Assembly: GCA_965217825.1 (NCBI GenBank)
Contig: OZ244571.1
Span: 3,038,001 to 3,102,000, forward strand
Direction of reading: 5' to 3'
From: VXNE01 sp965217825
Lineage (GTDB): Bacteria > Pseudomonadota > Gammaproteobacteria > Pseudomonadales > Azotimanducaceae
DNA length: 64,000 nucleotides
The position numbers and the translations under genes were made by a program. Below, piece by piece: positions 26,138-35,198 of this stretch. The notes under the pieces are model-generated. The model saw nothing but the letters and a program-made list of their open reading frames with translations, made no database searches and was not told the DNA's origin. How positions within the stretch are numbered: the stretch's first letter is position 1; each line of letters starts with the position of its first letter.

Positions 26138-26689
26138 TCAGGTTTCGATAAAGGTCTCGTCTTCGGTCTCGGTATCCATCGATTCCGCGTCCATCGACTC
26201 CGCGTCCGTCGGTTCCGCGTCCGTCGTCCGAAACAATTCGAGGATATCGTCCTCGAAAACAAGCAACTCCGGCCCCAGCAAAGACTCCTTCCACCAGTCG
26301 CTCGTCTCCGCGAAGGGCCGCACAACGATGAGCGCGCCGATTACAACCAGGCCGCCGCGCAATGCCCCGAAGACAAATCCCAGGAACCGGTCGGTGCCGC
26401 CCAGGCCGGTGGATTGAATCAATCTGGCCAGCGACCACTGCAGCAGGCCGCCCGCGATCAGCACGCCAAAGAAAACGACGACAAAGGCGATAGCGACGCG
26501 GATTGGCTGGCTCGCGTCGACAGCCGTCAAATAGTATGCAAGCGGCGACGCGAACACCGTCGCCCCGACAATTGCGCAGACCCAGATGACGAGGGAAACC
26601 AGCTCCTTGACCAGTCCGCGGAACAACCCGATCACCGCCGACAGCAGGATGAGCGCCAGGATGACGATATCGGCGGCAGGGAGGGTCAA
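26138..26689 (-). CDS. cvpA: CvpA family membrane protein
   Basis: This is a 183-residue inner-membrane protein with four hydrophobic segments (DIVILALILLSAVIGLFRG, IWVCAIVGATVFASPLAYYL, IRVAIAFVVVFFGVLIAG, GFVFGALRGGLVVIGALIVV). E. coli CvpA is required for colicin V production and lies directly upstream of purF, as here. The acidic C-terminal tail contains near-repeats of TDAESMDAESMD. The exact role is unknown. It probably shares a transcript with purF and dedD. Confidence 0.88.
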   Translation of the reverse strand: MTLPAADIVILALILLSAVIGLFRGLVKELVSLVIWVCAIVGATVFASPLAYYLTAVDASQPIRVAIAFVVVFFGVLIAGGLLQWSLARLIQSTGLGGTDRFLGFVFGALRGGLVVIGALIVVRPFAETSDWWKESLLGPELLVFEDDILELFRTTDAEPTDAESMDAESMDTETEDETFIET

Positions 26690-26738
26690 GGCCGCGTCCC
26701 GCGGAAGGCGCCGTCATCGTTCTCGAAAAAAACTCTCA

Positions 26739-27299
26739 TCAATAGGCGAACTGAACCACCATGGCGTCGAGGCCATAGCGATCAGTGAGCTCCGCCTTCA
26801 GGCGAACGGCATCTTCCCGGTCAATCATCGGACCAACGGCGACGCGCGTCAGTTTGTCGGATTTTTCGTTCCCCTTCTTCACGTTGGAAAATAACGCATC
26901 GTAGCCGTCCGAGCGCAATTGGTCGCGCAACGCAATGGCGCGCTCATACGCCGCGAAGCTGCCAACCTGGACGGCCCAGGCATCCGCTGGCATCTCGAGC
27001 GACTCGTCCTCCTCCACCAGGACCGGTTGGCCAAACCTGACGCCAGTCTCGCGCCGATAGCCTTCGGCGTCCGTCTCCGCCAACAGTTCGTCGCGTCCGG
27101 CGATAGTCGAAGCGAAGTCTGGAGACGCCTCGTTCTGCACGGCCTCAGCAGCGCTGACGTCGATCTCCTGTTCAGGCAGCGGCGGCAGTTCCAGGGGTTC
27201 GAGCCCGTCGCCGTCGAAAAGCATGGGAAAGAAAATTGCCGCCAGGGCAAGGAGGAAAACGCTCCCGGTAACCCGGTATCGAGTCTGTTCGTTCAGCAT
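26739..27299 (-). CDS. dedD: SPOR-domain cell division protein, DedD-like
   Basis: This is a 186-residue bitopic membrane protein. Residues 10-28 form a transmembrane segment (VTGSVFLLALAAIFFPMLF), followed by an acidic, proline-rich linker. A C-terminal SPOR domain covers about residues 105-185 (DAWAVQVGSFAAYERAIALR, LTRVAVGPMIDREDAVRLK). SPOR domains bind denuded septal peptidoglycan; DedD supports septation in E. coli. The position between folC and cvpA is the usual one. The tail ends in QFAY. Confidence 0.88.
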   Translation of the reverse strand: MLNEQTRYRVTGSVFLLALAAIFFPMLFDGDGLEPLELPPLPEQEIDVSAAEAVQNEASPDFASTIAGRDELLAETDAEGYRRETGVRFGQPVLVEEDESLEMPADAWAVQVGSFAAYERAIALRDQLRSDGYDALFSNVKKGNEKSDKLTRVAVGPMIDREDAVRLKAELTDRYGLDAMVVQFAY

Positions 27300-27367
27300 T
27301 GGCCGTAGGCGTAGCTCACAAGTTCGGGCAGCCTGCCTGTCGGACGTTGAAGGATCGGAGGTCTCGA

Positions 27368-28597
27368 CTAACTTGCACGGATCAGTTCTTGGCGCGCGCG
27401 GGCAACGGTATCGAACGAACCGAATACGAGGATAACATCGTTTGCCTTCGTAGTAGATAGGGCGCGCGCCATGGCGTCTCGCATTCGGGGCTGGCGCGCG
27501 TGTCGAACGCGCAGCCGTTCACCTAGTTCTTCTGCGCTCAAACCCCTGGGCGCCGCGTTGTCCGTGAGTACCCAACGATCCACCCGGTCCGCGAGCGCGG
27601 CGGCGACCCCGGCCTGGTCCTTGTCTTCCAGCATACCGAGAATCGCGCAGGCGATGCGCGCGTCTACGTTCTCGCGCAGAAACAGCGCCGCATGGGGGTT
27701 GTGCGCGACATCCAGGATCCAACGGCGACCGCAGGCGTCAACACGTTCGAGTCGGCCTGGTATCGTCGCGAGACGGCAAGCCTTGGCGAGTGCCGCCGGG
27801 GCGAAATCCGGTTCGATCATCGCGAAGGCCTGCAAGGCTGCCGCGGCGTTGTCCGCCGCCACCCTGGGGCGCTCTCCGACCCGGATCCGGCGACCATTGA
27901 ATAGCTCCACGCGGAAGCCATACTCGTCTGCGGAGTGGCGATAGTCGATTTCATTCCTGATAAGCGGTGCTTCCAGTTCCGCCGCACGGTCGCGGACGGA
28001 ATTCGGAGGCTGACCGGCTCCGAAAATCACCGGTCGACCCCGGCGCATCACCCCGGCTTTCTCGGCGCCGATGGCTTCGACATCGGAGCCGAGATAGTCC
28101 TGATGGTCGAGACCAATGCTCGTGATGATCGCGACGTCCGCATCGACGACGTTGACCGCGTCAAGACGTCCCCCGAGTCCCACTTCAAGCACCGACGTGT
28201 CCACGTCGCGGGCGCGGAATACCCGAAACGCCGCGAGTATCGCGTACTCGAAGTAGGTGAGCGCAACGCCCCGGCGGGCGCTTTCCACGACTTCGAATGC
28301 GGCGACGATCTCGTCGTCTTCGATCTCCTCGCCATTGACGCGGATACGCTCGTTGAAGCGCACGAGGTGCGGCGAAAGCGTGGTTCCCACGGTGCGACCC
28401 GAGGCCCGCAGCAACTGTTCCAGGAAAACCGCCGTCGATCCCTTTCCGTTGGTTCCCGCCACCACGAAGTTGACCGGCGCCGGCGGATTCAGGTCGGCGC
28501 GCTCAGCGACTTCTGCTACGTGACCGATGCCCCGTACAACGGTTTTCGGGTGTTCTACGCCGATGCGGTCCAGCCAACCCGCGAGGCTAGCCTTCAT
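27368..28597 (-). CDS. folC: Dihydrofolate synthase / folylpolyglutamate synthase
   Basis: FolC joins dihydropteroate with glutamate and then adds further glutamates to folates. It is a Mur-ligase-fold ATP enzyme with the P-loop VVAGTNGKGSTAVFLEQLL, SPHLVRFNERIRVNGEEI, EVGLGGRLDAVNVVD and LDVAHNPHAALFL. The length (409) matches the family. Its ATG overlaps the trpA stop by 4 bp. In most gammaproteobacteria accD lies between trpA and folC; it is absent here. Confidence 0.96.
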   Translation of the reverse strand: MKASLAGWLDRIGVEHPKTVVRGIGHVAEVAERADLNPPAPVNFVVAGTNGKGSTAVFLEQLLRASGRTVGTTLSPHLVRFNERIRVNGEEIEDDEIVAAFEVVESARRGVALTYFEYAILAAFRVFRARDVDTSVLEVGLGGRLDAVNVVDADVAIITSIGLDHQDYLGSDVEAIGAEKAGVMRRGRPVIFGAGQPPNSVRDRAAELEAPLIRNEIDYRHSADEYGFRVELFNGRRIRVGERPRVAADNAAAALQAFAMIEPDFAPAALAKACRLATIPGRLERVDACGRRWILDVAHNPHAALFLRENVDARIACAILGMLEDKDQAGVAAALADRVDRWVLTDNAAPRGLSAEELGERLRVRHARQPRMRDAMARALSTTKANDVILVFGSFDTVARARQELIRAS

Positions 28598-29400
28598 ATC
28601 GTGTCGATGGCGTCCCGCAACACGCCCAGTCGCGCCTGCAGCGCCGCCGGTATGCTGTCCGGATCGGCCCTGCGCTCTCCCATGACGTCAACCAGGACGC
28701 TGCCGACGACTATGCCGTCGGCTATCCGGGCCACAGCACGGGCCGACTCCGCATCCTTTATGCCAAAGCCGACCTGAACGGGCAGACGGCACACCTTCCG
28801 CAACGCCGCAATGTTGCGTCCGACATCGGCGGTGTCCAGGTGGGACGCCCCGGTCACTCCCTTCAACGACACGTAGTAAATGAAACCGCTGCCGCGCTCC
28901 GCGATGCGCGCGGCGCGTTCCCTGGATGTCGTCGGCGCGACCATGAAGATCAGGTCGATGCCCTGGCGCGCCAACGCCGCCTGCGCCGGGGCCGCCTCTT
29001 CCGGCGGCAGGTTCACAAGAATGAGCCCGTCCACGCCAGCTTCCCGCGCGCGGCAAGCGAATGTCTCGTAGCCCATGCGCAAGACGGTATTCAGGTACCC
29101 CATGAGAACCACCGGCGTCGCGTCATCCGCTCCGCGGAAGTCCCCGGTCATGTCCAGGACAGCCGACAGCGTCACGCCATTCGCCAACGCGCGTTCGGAT
29201 GATCTCTGTATGGACGGTCCTTCGGCCTCGGGGTCCGAGAATGGCACCCCGAGTTCCACGATGTCGGCACCGCCCCTGACCAGCGCGCGCAGCGCGGGCA
29301 CCGTCGCTTCCGGCACAGGGTCCCCCGCGGTGATAAAGGCCGTCAACGCCTTTCTGCGGGCAGCGCGACACGTAGCCAGCACTTCGCCGAGTCGACTCAT
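28594..29400 (-). CDS. trpA: Tryptophan synthase alpha chain
   Basis: TrpA cleaves indole-3-glycerol phosphate and channels indole to TrpB. The 268-residue TIM barrel carries the catalytic Glu in IVELGVPFSDPEAEGPSIQ, with ITAGDP near the N-terminus. The phosphate-binding GFGIKDAESARAV and IVVGSVLVD are at the C-terminus. The start is ATG at 29400, overlapping the trpB stop (ATGA); the longer frame to 29514 runs into trpB. It is the third gene of a trpF-trpB-trpA unit. Confidence 0.96.
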   Translation of the reverse strand: MSRLGEVLATCRAARRKALTAFITAGDPVPEATVPALRALVRGGADIVELGVPFSDPEAEGPSIQRSSERALANGVTLSAVLDMTGDFRGADDATPVVLMGYLNTVLRMGYETFACRAREAGVDGLILVNLPPEEAAPAQAALARQGIDLIFMVAPTTSRERAARIAERGSGFIYYVSLKGVTGASHLDTADVGRNIAALRKVCRLPVQVGFGIKDAESARAVARIADGIVVGSVLVDVMGERRADPDSIPAALQARLGVLRDAIDTI

Positions 29401-30623
29401 AGCTCGATGCCGTCGCGTTGGGCGACAGTGTTGATGTCCTTGTCGCCACGGCCCGAGAGATTCACGATGACAACATGGTCGGCGGACCTCTGCGGGGCTT
29501 CCCGCACGACCCACGCCACCGCGTGGCTCGACTCGAGAGCGGGCAGGATGCCCTCGGTCCGGTTCAGCAACCGAAACGCGTCCAACGCTTGGTCATCGGT
29601 GACGGCGGTATAGCGCGCGCGGCCGATGTCCTTCCAGTAGGAATGTTCCGGCCCGACTCCGGGATAGTCGAGCCCGGCCGAAATCGAATGGGTTTGCATG
29701 ATCTGGCCGTCTTCGTCCTGCATCAGGTAGGTATGCTGGCCGTGCAGGACGCCCGGCGTTCCGGCGTTCAGCGGCGCCGCATGCCGCGCGGTCGCAAGGC
29801 CCAGCCCCGCCGCTTCGACGCCCACCATATCAACGCCTTCGTCGTCCACGAACGGATAGAACAGCCCCATGGCGTTCGACCCGCCGCCGACGCAGGCCAC
29901 AAGCAGGTCCGGCAGGCGGCCTTCGGCGCGCAGGCACTGCTCCCGCGCCTCCCGACCGATCACCGCCTGGAAATCCCGCACCATCATCGGATAGGGATGC
30001 GGTCCCGCGACGCTTCCGATGATGTAGTGCGTCGTATCGACATTGGTGACCCAATCGCGCATCGCTTCGTTCATCGCATCCTTCAGCGTCTTCGAACCGG
30101 ATTCGACCGGCACGACCTCCGCGCCGAGCATTTTCATGCGGTAGACGTTGGCGCTTTGCCGCCTGATGTCCGCAGCACCCATATATACGCGGCATTCGAG
30201 ATCCATGCGCGCGGCGACTGTAGCGGTGGCGACACCGTGCTGGCCCGCCCCGGTTTCGGCGATGATGCGCGGCTTGCCCATCCGTTTCGCGAGCAGCGCC
30301 TGACCCACGGTGTTGTTGATCTTGTGCGCGCCCGTGTGATTGAGGTCCTCGCGCTTGAGGTAGATCTTCGCACCGCCCAGTTCCGCCGTGAGGCGCGCGG
30401 CGTGGTAGAGGGGCGTCGGCCTACCCACGTAGCTCGCGAGATCATGGGCGAGTTCGCGCTGGAATTCGGCATCGTCCTCGACCGCCTCATAAAGCGTCGT
30501 CAGTTGATCGAGCGCGTGCATCAGCGTTTCCGCGACGAAACGGCCGCCGTAGGGGCCGAATCGCCCTCCCGCCGCCGGCTGGCGATACCGCGCCTTATTC
30601 GCTCGCGCCACGCCGTACCTCAT
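29397..30623 (-). CDS. trpB: Tryptophan synthase beta chain
   Basis: TrpB condenses indole with serine using pyridoxal phosphate. The PLP lysine lies in NHTGAHKINNTVGQALL, and the phosphate-binding loop is VGGGSNAMG. AETGAGQHGVATATVAARM is the family block. The start is uncertain: ATG at 30623 overlaps the trpF end, while GTG at 30611 has GAGG 7 bp upstream; both give about 405 residues. The frame continues to 30692 only as a shadow of trpF. Overlaps with trpF and trpA indicate coupled translation. Confidence 0.96.
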   Translation of the reverse strand: MRYGVARANKARYRQPAAGGRFGPYGGRFVAETLMHALDQLTTLYEAVEDDAEFQRELAHDLASYVGRPTPLYHAARLTAELGGAKIYLKREDLNHTGAHKINNTVGQALLAKRMGKPRIIAETGAGQHGVATATVAARMDLECRVYMGAADIRRQSANVYRMKMLGAEVVPVESGSKTLKDAMNEAMRDWVTNVDTTHYIIGSVAGPHPYPMMVRDFQAVIGREAREQCLRAEGRLPDLLVACVGGGSNAMGLFYPFVDDEGVDMVGVEAAGLGLATARHAAPLNAGTPGVLHGQHTYLMQDEDGQIMQTHSISAGLDYPGVGPEHSYWKDIGRARYTAVTDDQALDAFRLLNRTEGILPALESSHAVAWVVREAPQRSADHVVIVNLSGRGDKDINTVAQRDGIEL

Positions 30624-31224
30624 CCATGAATGCGCGCACCTTGGCCGGACTCTTGATGCCCTGCACTCCATCCTCGACCCCGCTGCTGACATCGACGCCG
30701 TATGGGCGCAACTTGCGAATCGCGGCGAACACGTTGTCGGGTGTCAGCCCGCCCGCGAGCACCAGCGGTTTCGCCGACTTTGCCGGCCATAGCGACCAAT
30801 CGAAAGGGCGACCGATGCCACCCTTCGCCGCCGGATCGAATGTGTCGAGCAGGAATCCCCCCGCGGAGCCATAGTCCTGCTCCAGCGCTGCCACGTCGAA
30901 CGGTTCCCGGACGCTGACTGTCTTCATGTACGGCACTCCGAATCGTTCGCACGCAGCTGGCGGTTCGTCACCGTGAAACTGCAAAAGGCCAAGCGGCGCC
31001 TGGTCCAGGACTTCTTCGATCCAGGCGGGCTCAGCATCCACGAAGATACCGACCGGGGTGACAAAGGGCGGCAGCGACGCCGCGATGTCGCGCGCGATCG
31101 GCACCTGCACGTACCGGGGGCTGCCGGGGTAAAAATTCATGCCGATGGCATCGCAGCCCGCAGCCACCGCCACGGCCGCATCGCGGACGGAAGTAATCCC
31201 GCAGATTTTCGCCCTTACGCGCAC
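30595..31224 (-). CDS. trpF: Phosphoribosylanthranilate isomerase
   Basis: TrpF carries out the Amadori rearrangement of phosphoribosylanthranilate. The TIM barrel has the catalytic Cys in RAKICGITSVRDA and the catalytic Asp in FLLDTFDPAAKGG. LAGGLTPDNV and VDVSSGVEDGVQGIKSP bind the phosphate. The start chosen is GTG at 31224 (VRVRAKICGIT), which fits the family N-terminus and has GGTGGA upstream; an in-frame TTG lies at 31242. It is a stand-alone trpF, not fused to trpC, and heads the trpFBA unit after truA. Confidence 0.94.
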   Translation of the reverse strand: MRVRAKICGITSVRDAAVAVAAGCDAIGMNFYPGSPRYVQVPIARDIAASLPPFVTPVGIFVDAEPAWIEEVLDQAPLGLLQFHGDEPPAACERFGVPYMKTVSVREPFDVAALEQDYGSAGGFLLDTFDPAAKGGIGRPFDWSLWPAKSAKPLVLAGGLTPDNVFAAIRKLRPYGVDVSSGVEDGVQGIKSPAKVRAFMDEVRRGASE

Positions 31225-31260
31225 GACGCATCCACCAGGCAAGCAAAGAGAGTTTTCAAA

Positions 31261-32040
31261 CTACACGATTTCCAACGTGGGCGGAGGACGATACGGAATA
31301 TCGAAATCCGAATAGCTGACCTGCGCGAGGTACAAGCCATCTGCCGCCGCCGTCGGCGCGGCCCTGGTCCTGTCCTTGCAGGCAAGCAACCGCGCGAGAT
31401 ACCCGGTGTCTTCCGCGCCCAGGCCAACTTGCCGCAGGCTGCCAGCGATGTTGCGCACCATCCGCAGAAGAAATGCATTGGCAGCAATGTCGAAGACAAC
31501 CTGAGGGCCGCGACGGTACACGGACGCGGCGCGGACGCAACGGTAAGGGGTATTGGACTGGCAGCCCGCGGCCCGAAACGAAGTGAAGTCTTGCTCGCCT
31601 ATCAGGCTTTCCACCGCCTTCGACATGGCCCTCTCGTCCACGCGTTCGCGAGACCAGGCCACTTTGCCGCGCAGCAGCGCGGGCGCCGTCTCCGACTCAT
31701 GGAAGATGTAGACATAGCGGCGCGAGAGAGCATCGAAACGGGCGTTGAATCCATTCGCCGCGCGGCGCGACCAAGTGACCGCGACCGCGTCGTCAATGAG
31801 CGAATTGACGCCCCGGCGCCAAGCTTCGAGAGGTCTTTCGGCATGCGTCGAGAAACTCACCACCTGCTGCGTCGCGTGCACGCCGGCATCGGTCCGTCCG
31901 GCGGCGGTGACGCGGATGGATTCTCCGGCAACCTTGGAGAGCCCGGTCTCCAGTGTTTCCTGAACCGTGGGAACGCCGCGCTGGGCCTGGAAGCCGTGGA
32001 ACGCGCCGCCATCGTATTCGAGTCCCAGTGCGACGATCAC
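31261..32040 (-). CDS. truA: tRNA pseudouridine(38-40) synthase
   Basis: TruA converts uridines 38, 39 and 40 of the anticodon arm to pseudouridine. The catalytic Asp is in TAAGRTDAGVHATQQV at about residue 52. Other blocks are LGLEYDGGAFHGFQ, RYVYIFHE and NAFLLRMVRNIAGSL. The length (259) is standard. It sits between fimV (20 bp upstream) and trpF (36 bp downstream), the common gammaproteobacterial order. Confidence 0.96.
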   Translation of the reverse strand: MIVALGLEYDGGAFHGFQAQRGVPTVQETLETGLSKVAGESIRVTAAGRTDAGVHATQQVVSFSTHAERPLEAWRRGVNSLIDDAVAVTWSRRAANGFNARFDALSRRYVYIFHESETAPALLRGKVAWSRERVDERAMSKAVESLIGEQDFTSFRAAGCQSNTPYRCVRAASVYRRGPQVVFDIAANAFLLRMVRNIAGSLRQVGLGAEDTGYLARLLACKDRTRAAPTAAADGLYLAQVSYSDFDIPYRPPPTLEIV

Positions 32041-32059
32041 GCCTGGGCCCCGGCTCTCG

Positions 32060-33016
32060 TCACTCCATCCGCCTCAAGAGTTCATCCGCTTCGCGCCTTT
32101 CGTCCTCGCTTCCTTCGGCCAACACTTCTTCGAGGACCTCTCGAGCTTGCTCGGTTCGGCCCATATCGATGAAGGCGCGCGCAAGATTGAGCTTGGTTCC
32201 CGGAGCGTACTCGTCGGGCACGGCCTCCGGCACGAGCCGCCCGGTTCCGATCCGCCTCGCTCCAAGTGGCTGCTGCGCCCGCTCTTCGGTAACCGCCCGA
32301 GTTCCCCGTCGGTTCCTGGTATACGCAAACAAGACCACAACTACGAGAAGCACAGCCAGGAGGATTCCCATGATCGCATTCCTGCGGGTCGCTTCAGCGT
32401 CCTTCGCAGCCGGCGATTGCGCTGCGGCGGCCTGCGTCCGGCTCTCGGCCAAGCGCCGGCGCAGCGTCGACACCTGGCCGTCCAGTGCCTCCGCTTTGGC
32501 GGTGGCGACGTCCAGCTCGGTCTGGACCGCTTCCAGGCGTTCCTCCAGCTCCGCGTTTCGTATCGCCAGAAGTTCGCGCTCTTCGTCGCCAGCGGCGGGC
32601 ACTGGGACAACATCTTGAAGCAGGATCTCCTCCTGTTCAGGGGCCGGCGATTCCTCAGTCGGAGGAACTGGCTCCGGCTCCTGGGCATCCGTCGAAGTTA
32701 CCATCGCCGCAACCGTTGTCGGAATCTTGAGCATCACGCCTCGCATCAACACGTTGGGGTCGCCGTCGACGAAGGCATGCGGATTCATGCGCTGCAAGGC
32801 CGCAATCGTCTCCGCCAGCGTCAATCCAGGCGGCCGCACCTCCCTGCCGATAGACCAGAGTGTATCGTCCCGCGTCGTCGGCCCGTACATCTCTTCGTCC
32901 GACGGCGCTTGGGCCGCCAGGGCCATTTGACCCGCGGCCAAGCACAGGCCAAGCACGCCCAGAATCGCCCTTGGCCGCATCACAAGGGCCAGGCCGATAA
33001 CCGGCCGAATGACCAT
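32060..33016 (-). CDS. fimV: FimV-like peptidoglycan-associated membrane protein, short form
   Basis: FimV family proteins organise the cell pole and type IV pilus functions. The start chosen is ATG at 33016 (32980 is possible); the frame extends further upstream only as an asd shadow. A signal segment (AILGVLGLCLAAGQMALA) precedes the FimV-core LysM-like region (YGPTTRDDTLWSIGREVRPP, ALQRMNPHAFVDGDPNVL). A coiled coil follows (AELEERLEAVQTELDVATAK). One transmembrane helix (GILLAVLLVVVVLFAY) comes next, and the C-terminal TPR-like FimV motif is KLNLARAFIDMGRTEQAREV. At about 318 residues it is much shorter than Pseudomonas FimV (about 900). The position next to asd and truA supports the call. 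Confidence 0.85.
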   Translation of the reverse strand: MVIRPVIGLALVMRPRAILGVLGLCLAAGQMALAAQAPSDEEMYGPTTRDDTLWSIGREVRPPGLTLAETIAALQRMNPHAFVDGDPNVLMRGVMLKIPTTVAAMVTSTDAQEPEPVPPTEESPAPEQEEILLQDVVPVPAAGDEERELLAIRNAELEERLEAVQTELDVATAKAEALDGQVSTLRRRLAESRTQAAAAQSPAAKDAEATRRNAIMGILLAVLLVVVVLFAYTRNRRGTRAVTEERAQQPLGARRIGTGRLVPEAVPDEYAPGTKLNLARAFIDMGRTEQAREVLEEVLAEGSEDERREADELLRRME

Positions 33017-33042
33017 GCCCGCCAGAAGACCGCCCGCGCCGG

Positions 33043-34077
33043 CTATGCGGCCAGCCTCGGCAACAGCCTCGGCAGCAGATGTTCGGCGATCTGGATGCTG
33101 TTGAGCGCGGCGCCCTTTCGCACGTTGTCTGACACTACCCATAGATCTAGTCCGTTCGGGTGAGAAATGTCCTCTCGAATCCTGCCCACGTAAACCGAAT
33201 CCTTGCCGGCCGCATCCCCAAAGGCTGTCGGATAGCCGCCGTCTGCGCGTTCGTCGATTACCGTGACGCCTTCGGCGGCGGCCAGCAGTTCCTTGGCCCA
33301 TTCGGCCGAGATTGGCTCATGGGTCTCGATATGAATCGCCTCCGAGTGGCCATAGAACACCGGAATCCGCACGCAGGTTGGATTCACGAGGATGTCCTCG
33401 TCGTCGAAGATCTTCTGCGTCTCCCAGACCATCTTCATCTCTTCGGTGGTATAGCCGTTGTCCTGAAAATCGTTGATCTGCGGGATGGCATTGAACGCGA
33501 TCTGCACTGGATGCACATCGACCTCGGCGGGCTTGCCGTTCAACAGGTTCGCCGTCTGGCCGGCCAGTTCCAACACGCCACGCGAGCCGGCACCGGACAC
33601 GGCCTGGTATGTGGCCACGTTGATGCGCGAGATTCCGACGGCGTCATAAATCGGCTTGAGCGCCACCACCATCTGGATGGTCGAGCAGTTGGGATTGGCG
33701 ATAATGCCGCGCGCGGAATACCCCTCGATACGATGCGCGTTCACCTCGGGCACGATCAGCGGTACGTCGTCGTCATAGCGAAACCTGGAGGTGTTGTCGA
33801 TTACGACCGCGCCCGCCGCTGCGGCCCGCGGCGCGTGCTCGGCGCTGACCGGGCCACCGGCCGAAAACAGCCCGATCTGGATATCCTCGAAATCGAAATC
33901 GTCGAGCACCTCGACCCGGTGGGACTTGCCGCGGTACTGCAGACGTTTGCCGGCGGACCGCGGGCTTGCGAGCAACACCAGCCGATCCACCGGAAAGCCA
34001 CGCTCCTCCAGGACCTCCCGCATCGCCTCGCCCACGGCTCCCGTGGCGCCGGCGACGGCTACGTTGACTTTTTCCAC
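33043..34077 (-). CDS. asd: Aspartate-semialdehyde dehydrogenase
   Basis: Asd reduces aspartyl phosphate to the semialdehyde used for lysine, threonine, methionine and diaminopimelate. The N-terminal Rossmann motif is VAGATGAVGEAMREVL. The nucleophilic Cys is in IIANPNCSTIQMVVAL, and HSEAIHIETHEPIS carries the active-site His. The length (344) is standard. The gene overlaps the 3' end of leuB by 19 bp, so it is co-transcribed with the leu genes. Confidence 0.96.
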   Translation of the reverse strand: MEKVNVAVAGATGAVGEAMREVLEERGFPVDRLVLLASPRSAGKRLQYRGKSHRVEVLDDFDFEDIQIGLFSAGGPVSAEHAPRAAAAGAVVIDNTSRFRYDDDVPLIVPEVNAHRIEGYSARGIIANPNCSTIQMVVALKPIYDAVGISRINVATYQAVSGAGSRGVLELAGQTANLLNGKPAEVDVHPVQIAFNAIPQINDFQDNGYTTEEMKMVWETQKIFDDEDILVNPTCVRIPVFYGHSEAIHIETHEPISAEWAKELLAAAEGVTVIDERADGGYPTAFGDAAGKDSVYVGRIREDISHPNGLDLWVVSDNVRKGAALNSIQIAEHLLPRLLPRLAA

Positions 34078-35198
34078 GCGATCTTCTCCTGGCTGCGCTC
34101 GTCGGCGGCGGCGGAATCCTTGGCCATTGCGCCGATGACCGCATCGGCCATTTCGTCGGTGCCCACGCGGCGGAGATGCTCCCCGCCAGTCCCGGGAAAT
34201 ATATCAGCCGTGCGCAAACCATCGTCTAGTACAGCCGCCACCGCCGCCTCGATACGGTCCGCGGCGGCTGCCGCATTCAAGCTGTAGCGCAACATCATGG
34301 CCGCGGACATGATGGTGGCGAGCGGGTTGGCGATATTCTGACCAGCGATGTCCGGCGCGGTACCGTGCACCGGCTCGTACATGCCCTGATCCCCCGCGTT
34401 GAGCGATGCCGAGGGCAGCATTCCCAGCGATCCGGTAAGCATGGCCGCCACGTCCGAAAGGATGTCGCCGAACATGTTCCCGGTGACGACCACGTCGAAC
34501 TGCTTCGGCGCCCGCACAAGCTGCATGCCGGCGTTGTCAACATACATGTGAGACAGTTCCACGTCGGAATATTCCGCCGCGACCTCGCAGACGACATCGC
34601 GCCAAAGCTGGGTTACTTCCAGTATGTTCGCCTTGTCCACCGAGGTCAGCCGCCGTCGACGCTTGCGCGCGAGTTCGAACGCGACGCGCGCGATACGTTT
34701 AATTTCGCGCTCGTCGTAGACCAGAGTATTGAACCCTCGCCTACCGTCGTTTCCTACCTCGACGCCGCGCGGTTCGCCGAAATAGATGCCGCCGGTCAGT
34801 TCCCTCACGATCAGAATGTCCAGCCCCGCGACGAGTTCCGGCTTCAGGGAAGACGCCTGCGCGAGCGGTTCGAACAGGATGGCCGGACGCAGATTGGCGA
34901 ACAGGTCCAGGCCAGAACGCAGGCCGAGCAAGCCACGCTCCGGGCGTTGATCCATGGGCAGATCGTCCCACTTCGGGCCGCCGACAGCGCCAAGCAGCAC
35001 CGCGTCGGCCCGCTTCGCGGCCTCGAGCGTGTCCGGGGGCAGCGGTTCGCCGTAGTGATCGATCGCTACGCCGCCGACCTCCGCGTACTCGAAGTCGAGT
35101 TCGATCCCCGCATCGGCGTGCTTCAATACCCGCACCGCATGCGGCATGATCTCGGCGCCAATGCCGTCGCCCGGCAGCACCAGGATATTTGCGCTCAT
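34059..35198 (-). CDS. leuB: 3-Isopropylmalate dehydrogenase
   Basis: LeuB oxidises and decarboxylates 3-isopropylmalate in leucine synthesis. The motifs are ILVLPGDGIGAEIM, LLGAVGGPKWDDLP, the substrate-binding arginines in RPERGLLGLRSGLDLFANLR, and NMFGDILSDVAAMLTGSLGM with the metal-binding Asp residues. The start is ATG at 35198, which overlaps the leuD stop by 4 bp; the frame open to 35264 is within leuD. The length (379) fits the bacterial family. Confidence 0.96.
   Translation of the reverse strand: MSANILVLPGDGIGAEIMPHAVRVLKHADAGIELDFEYAEVGGVAIDHYGEPLPPDTLEAAKRADAVLLGAVGGPKWDDLPMDQRPERGLLGLRSGLDLFANLRPAILFEPLAQASSLKPELVAGLDILIVRELTGGIYFGEPRGVEVGNDGRRGFNTLVYDEREIKRIARVAFELARKRRRRLTSVDKANILEVTQLWRDVVCEVAAEYSDVELSHMYVDNAGMQLVRAPKQFDVVVTGNMFGDILSDVAAMLTGSLGMLPSASLNAGDQGMYEPVHGTAPDIAGQNIANPLATIMSAAMMLRYSLNAAAAADRIEAAVAAVLDDGLRTADIFPGTGGEHLRRVGTDEMADAVIGAMAKDSAAADERSQEKIAWKKST

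Noticed and set aside
27322..27345. A fourth locus of the 108-bp repeat near the dedD-folC gap
   Set aside because: Only about 13-18 bases (CAGCCTG...TGTCGGAC) match, too few to call.
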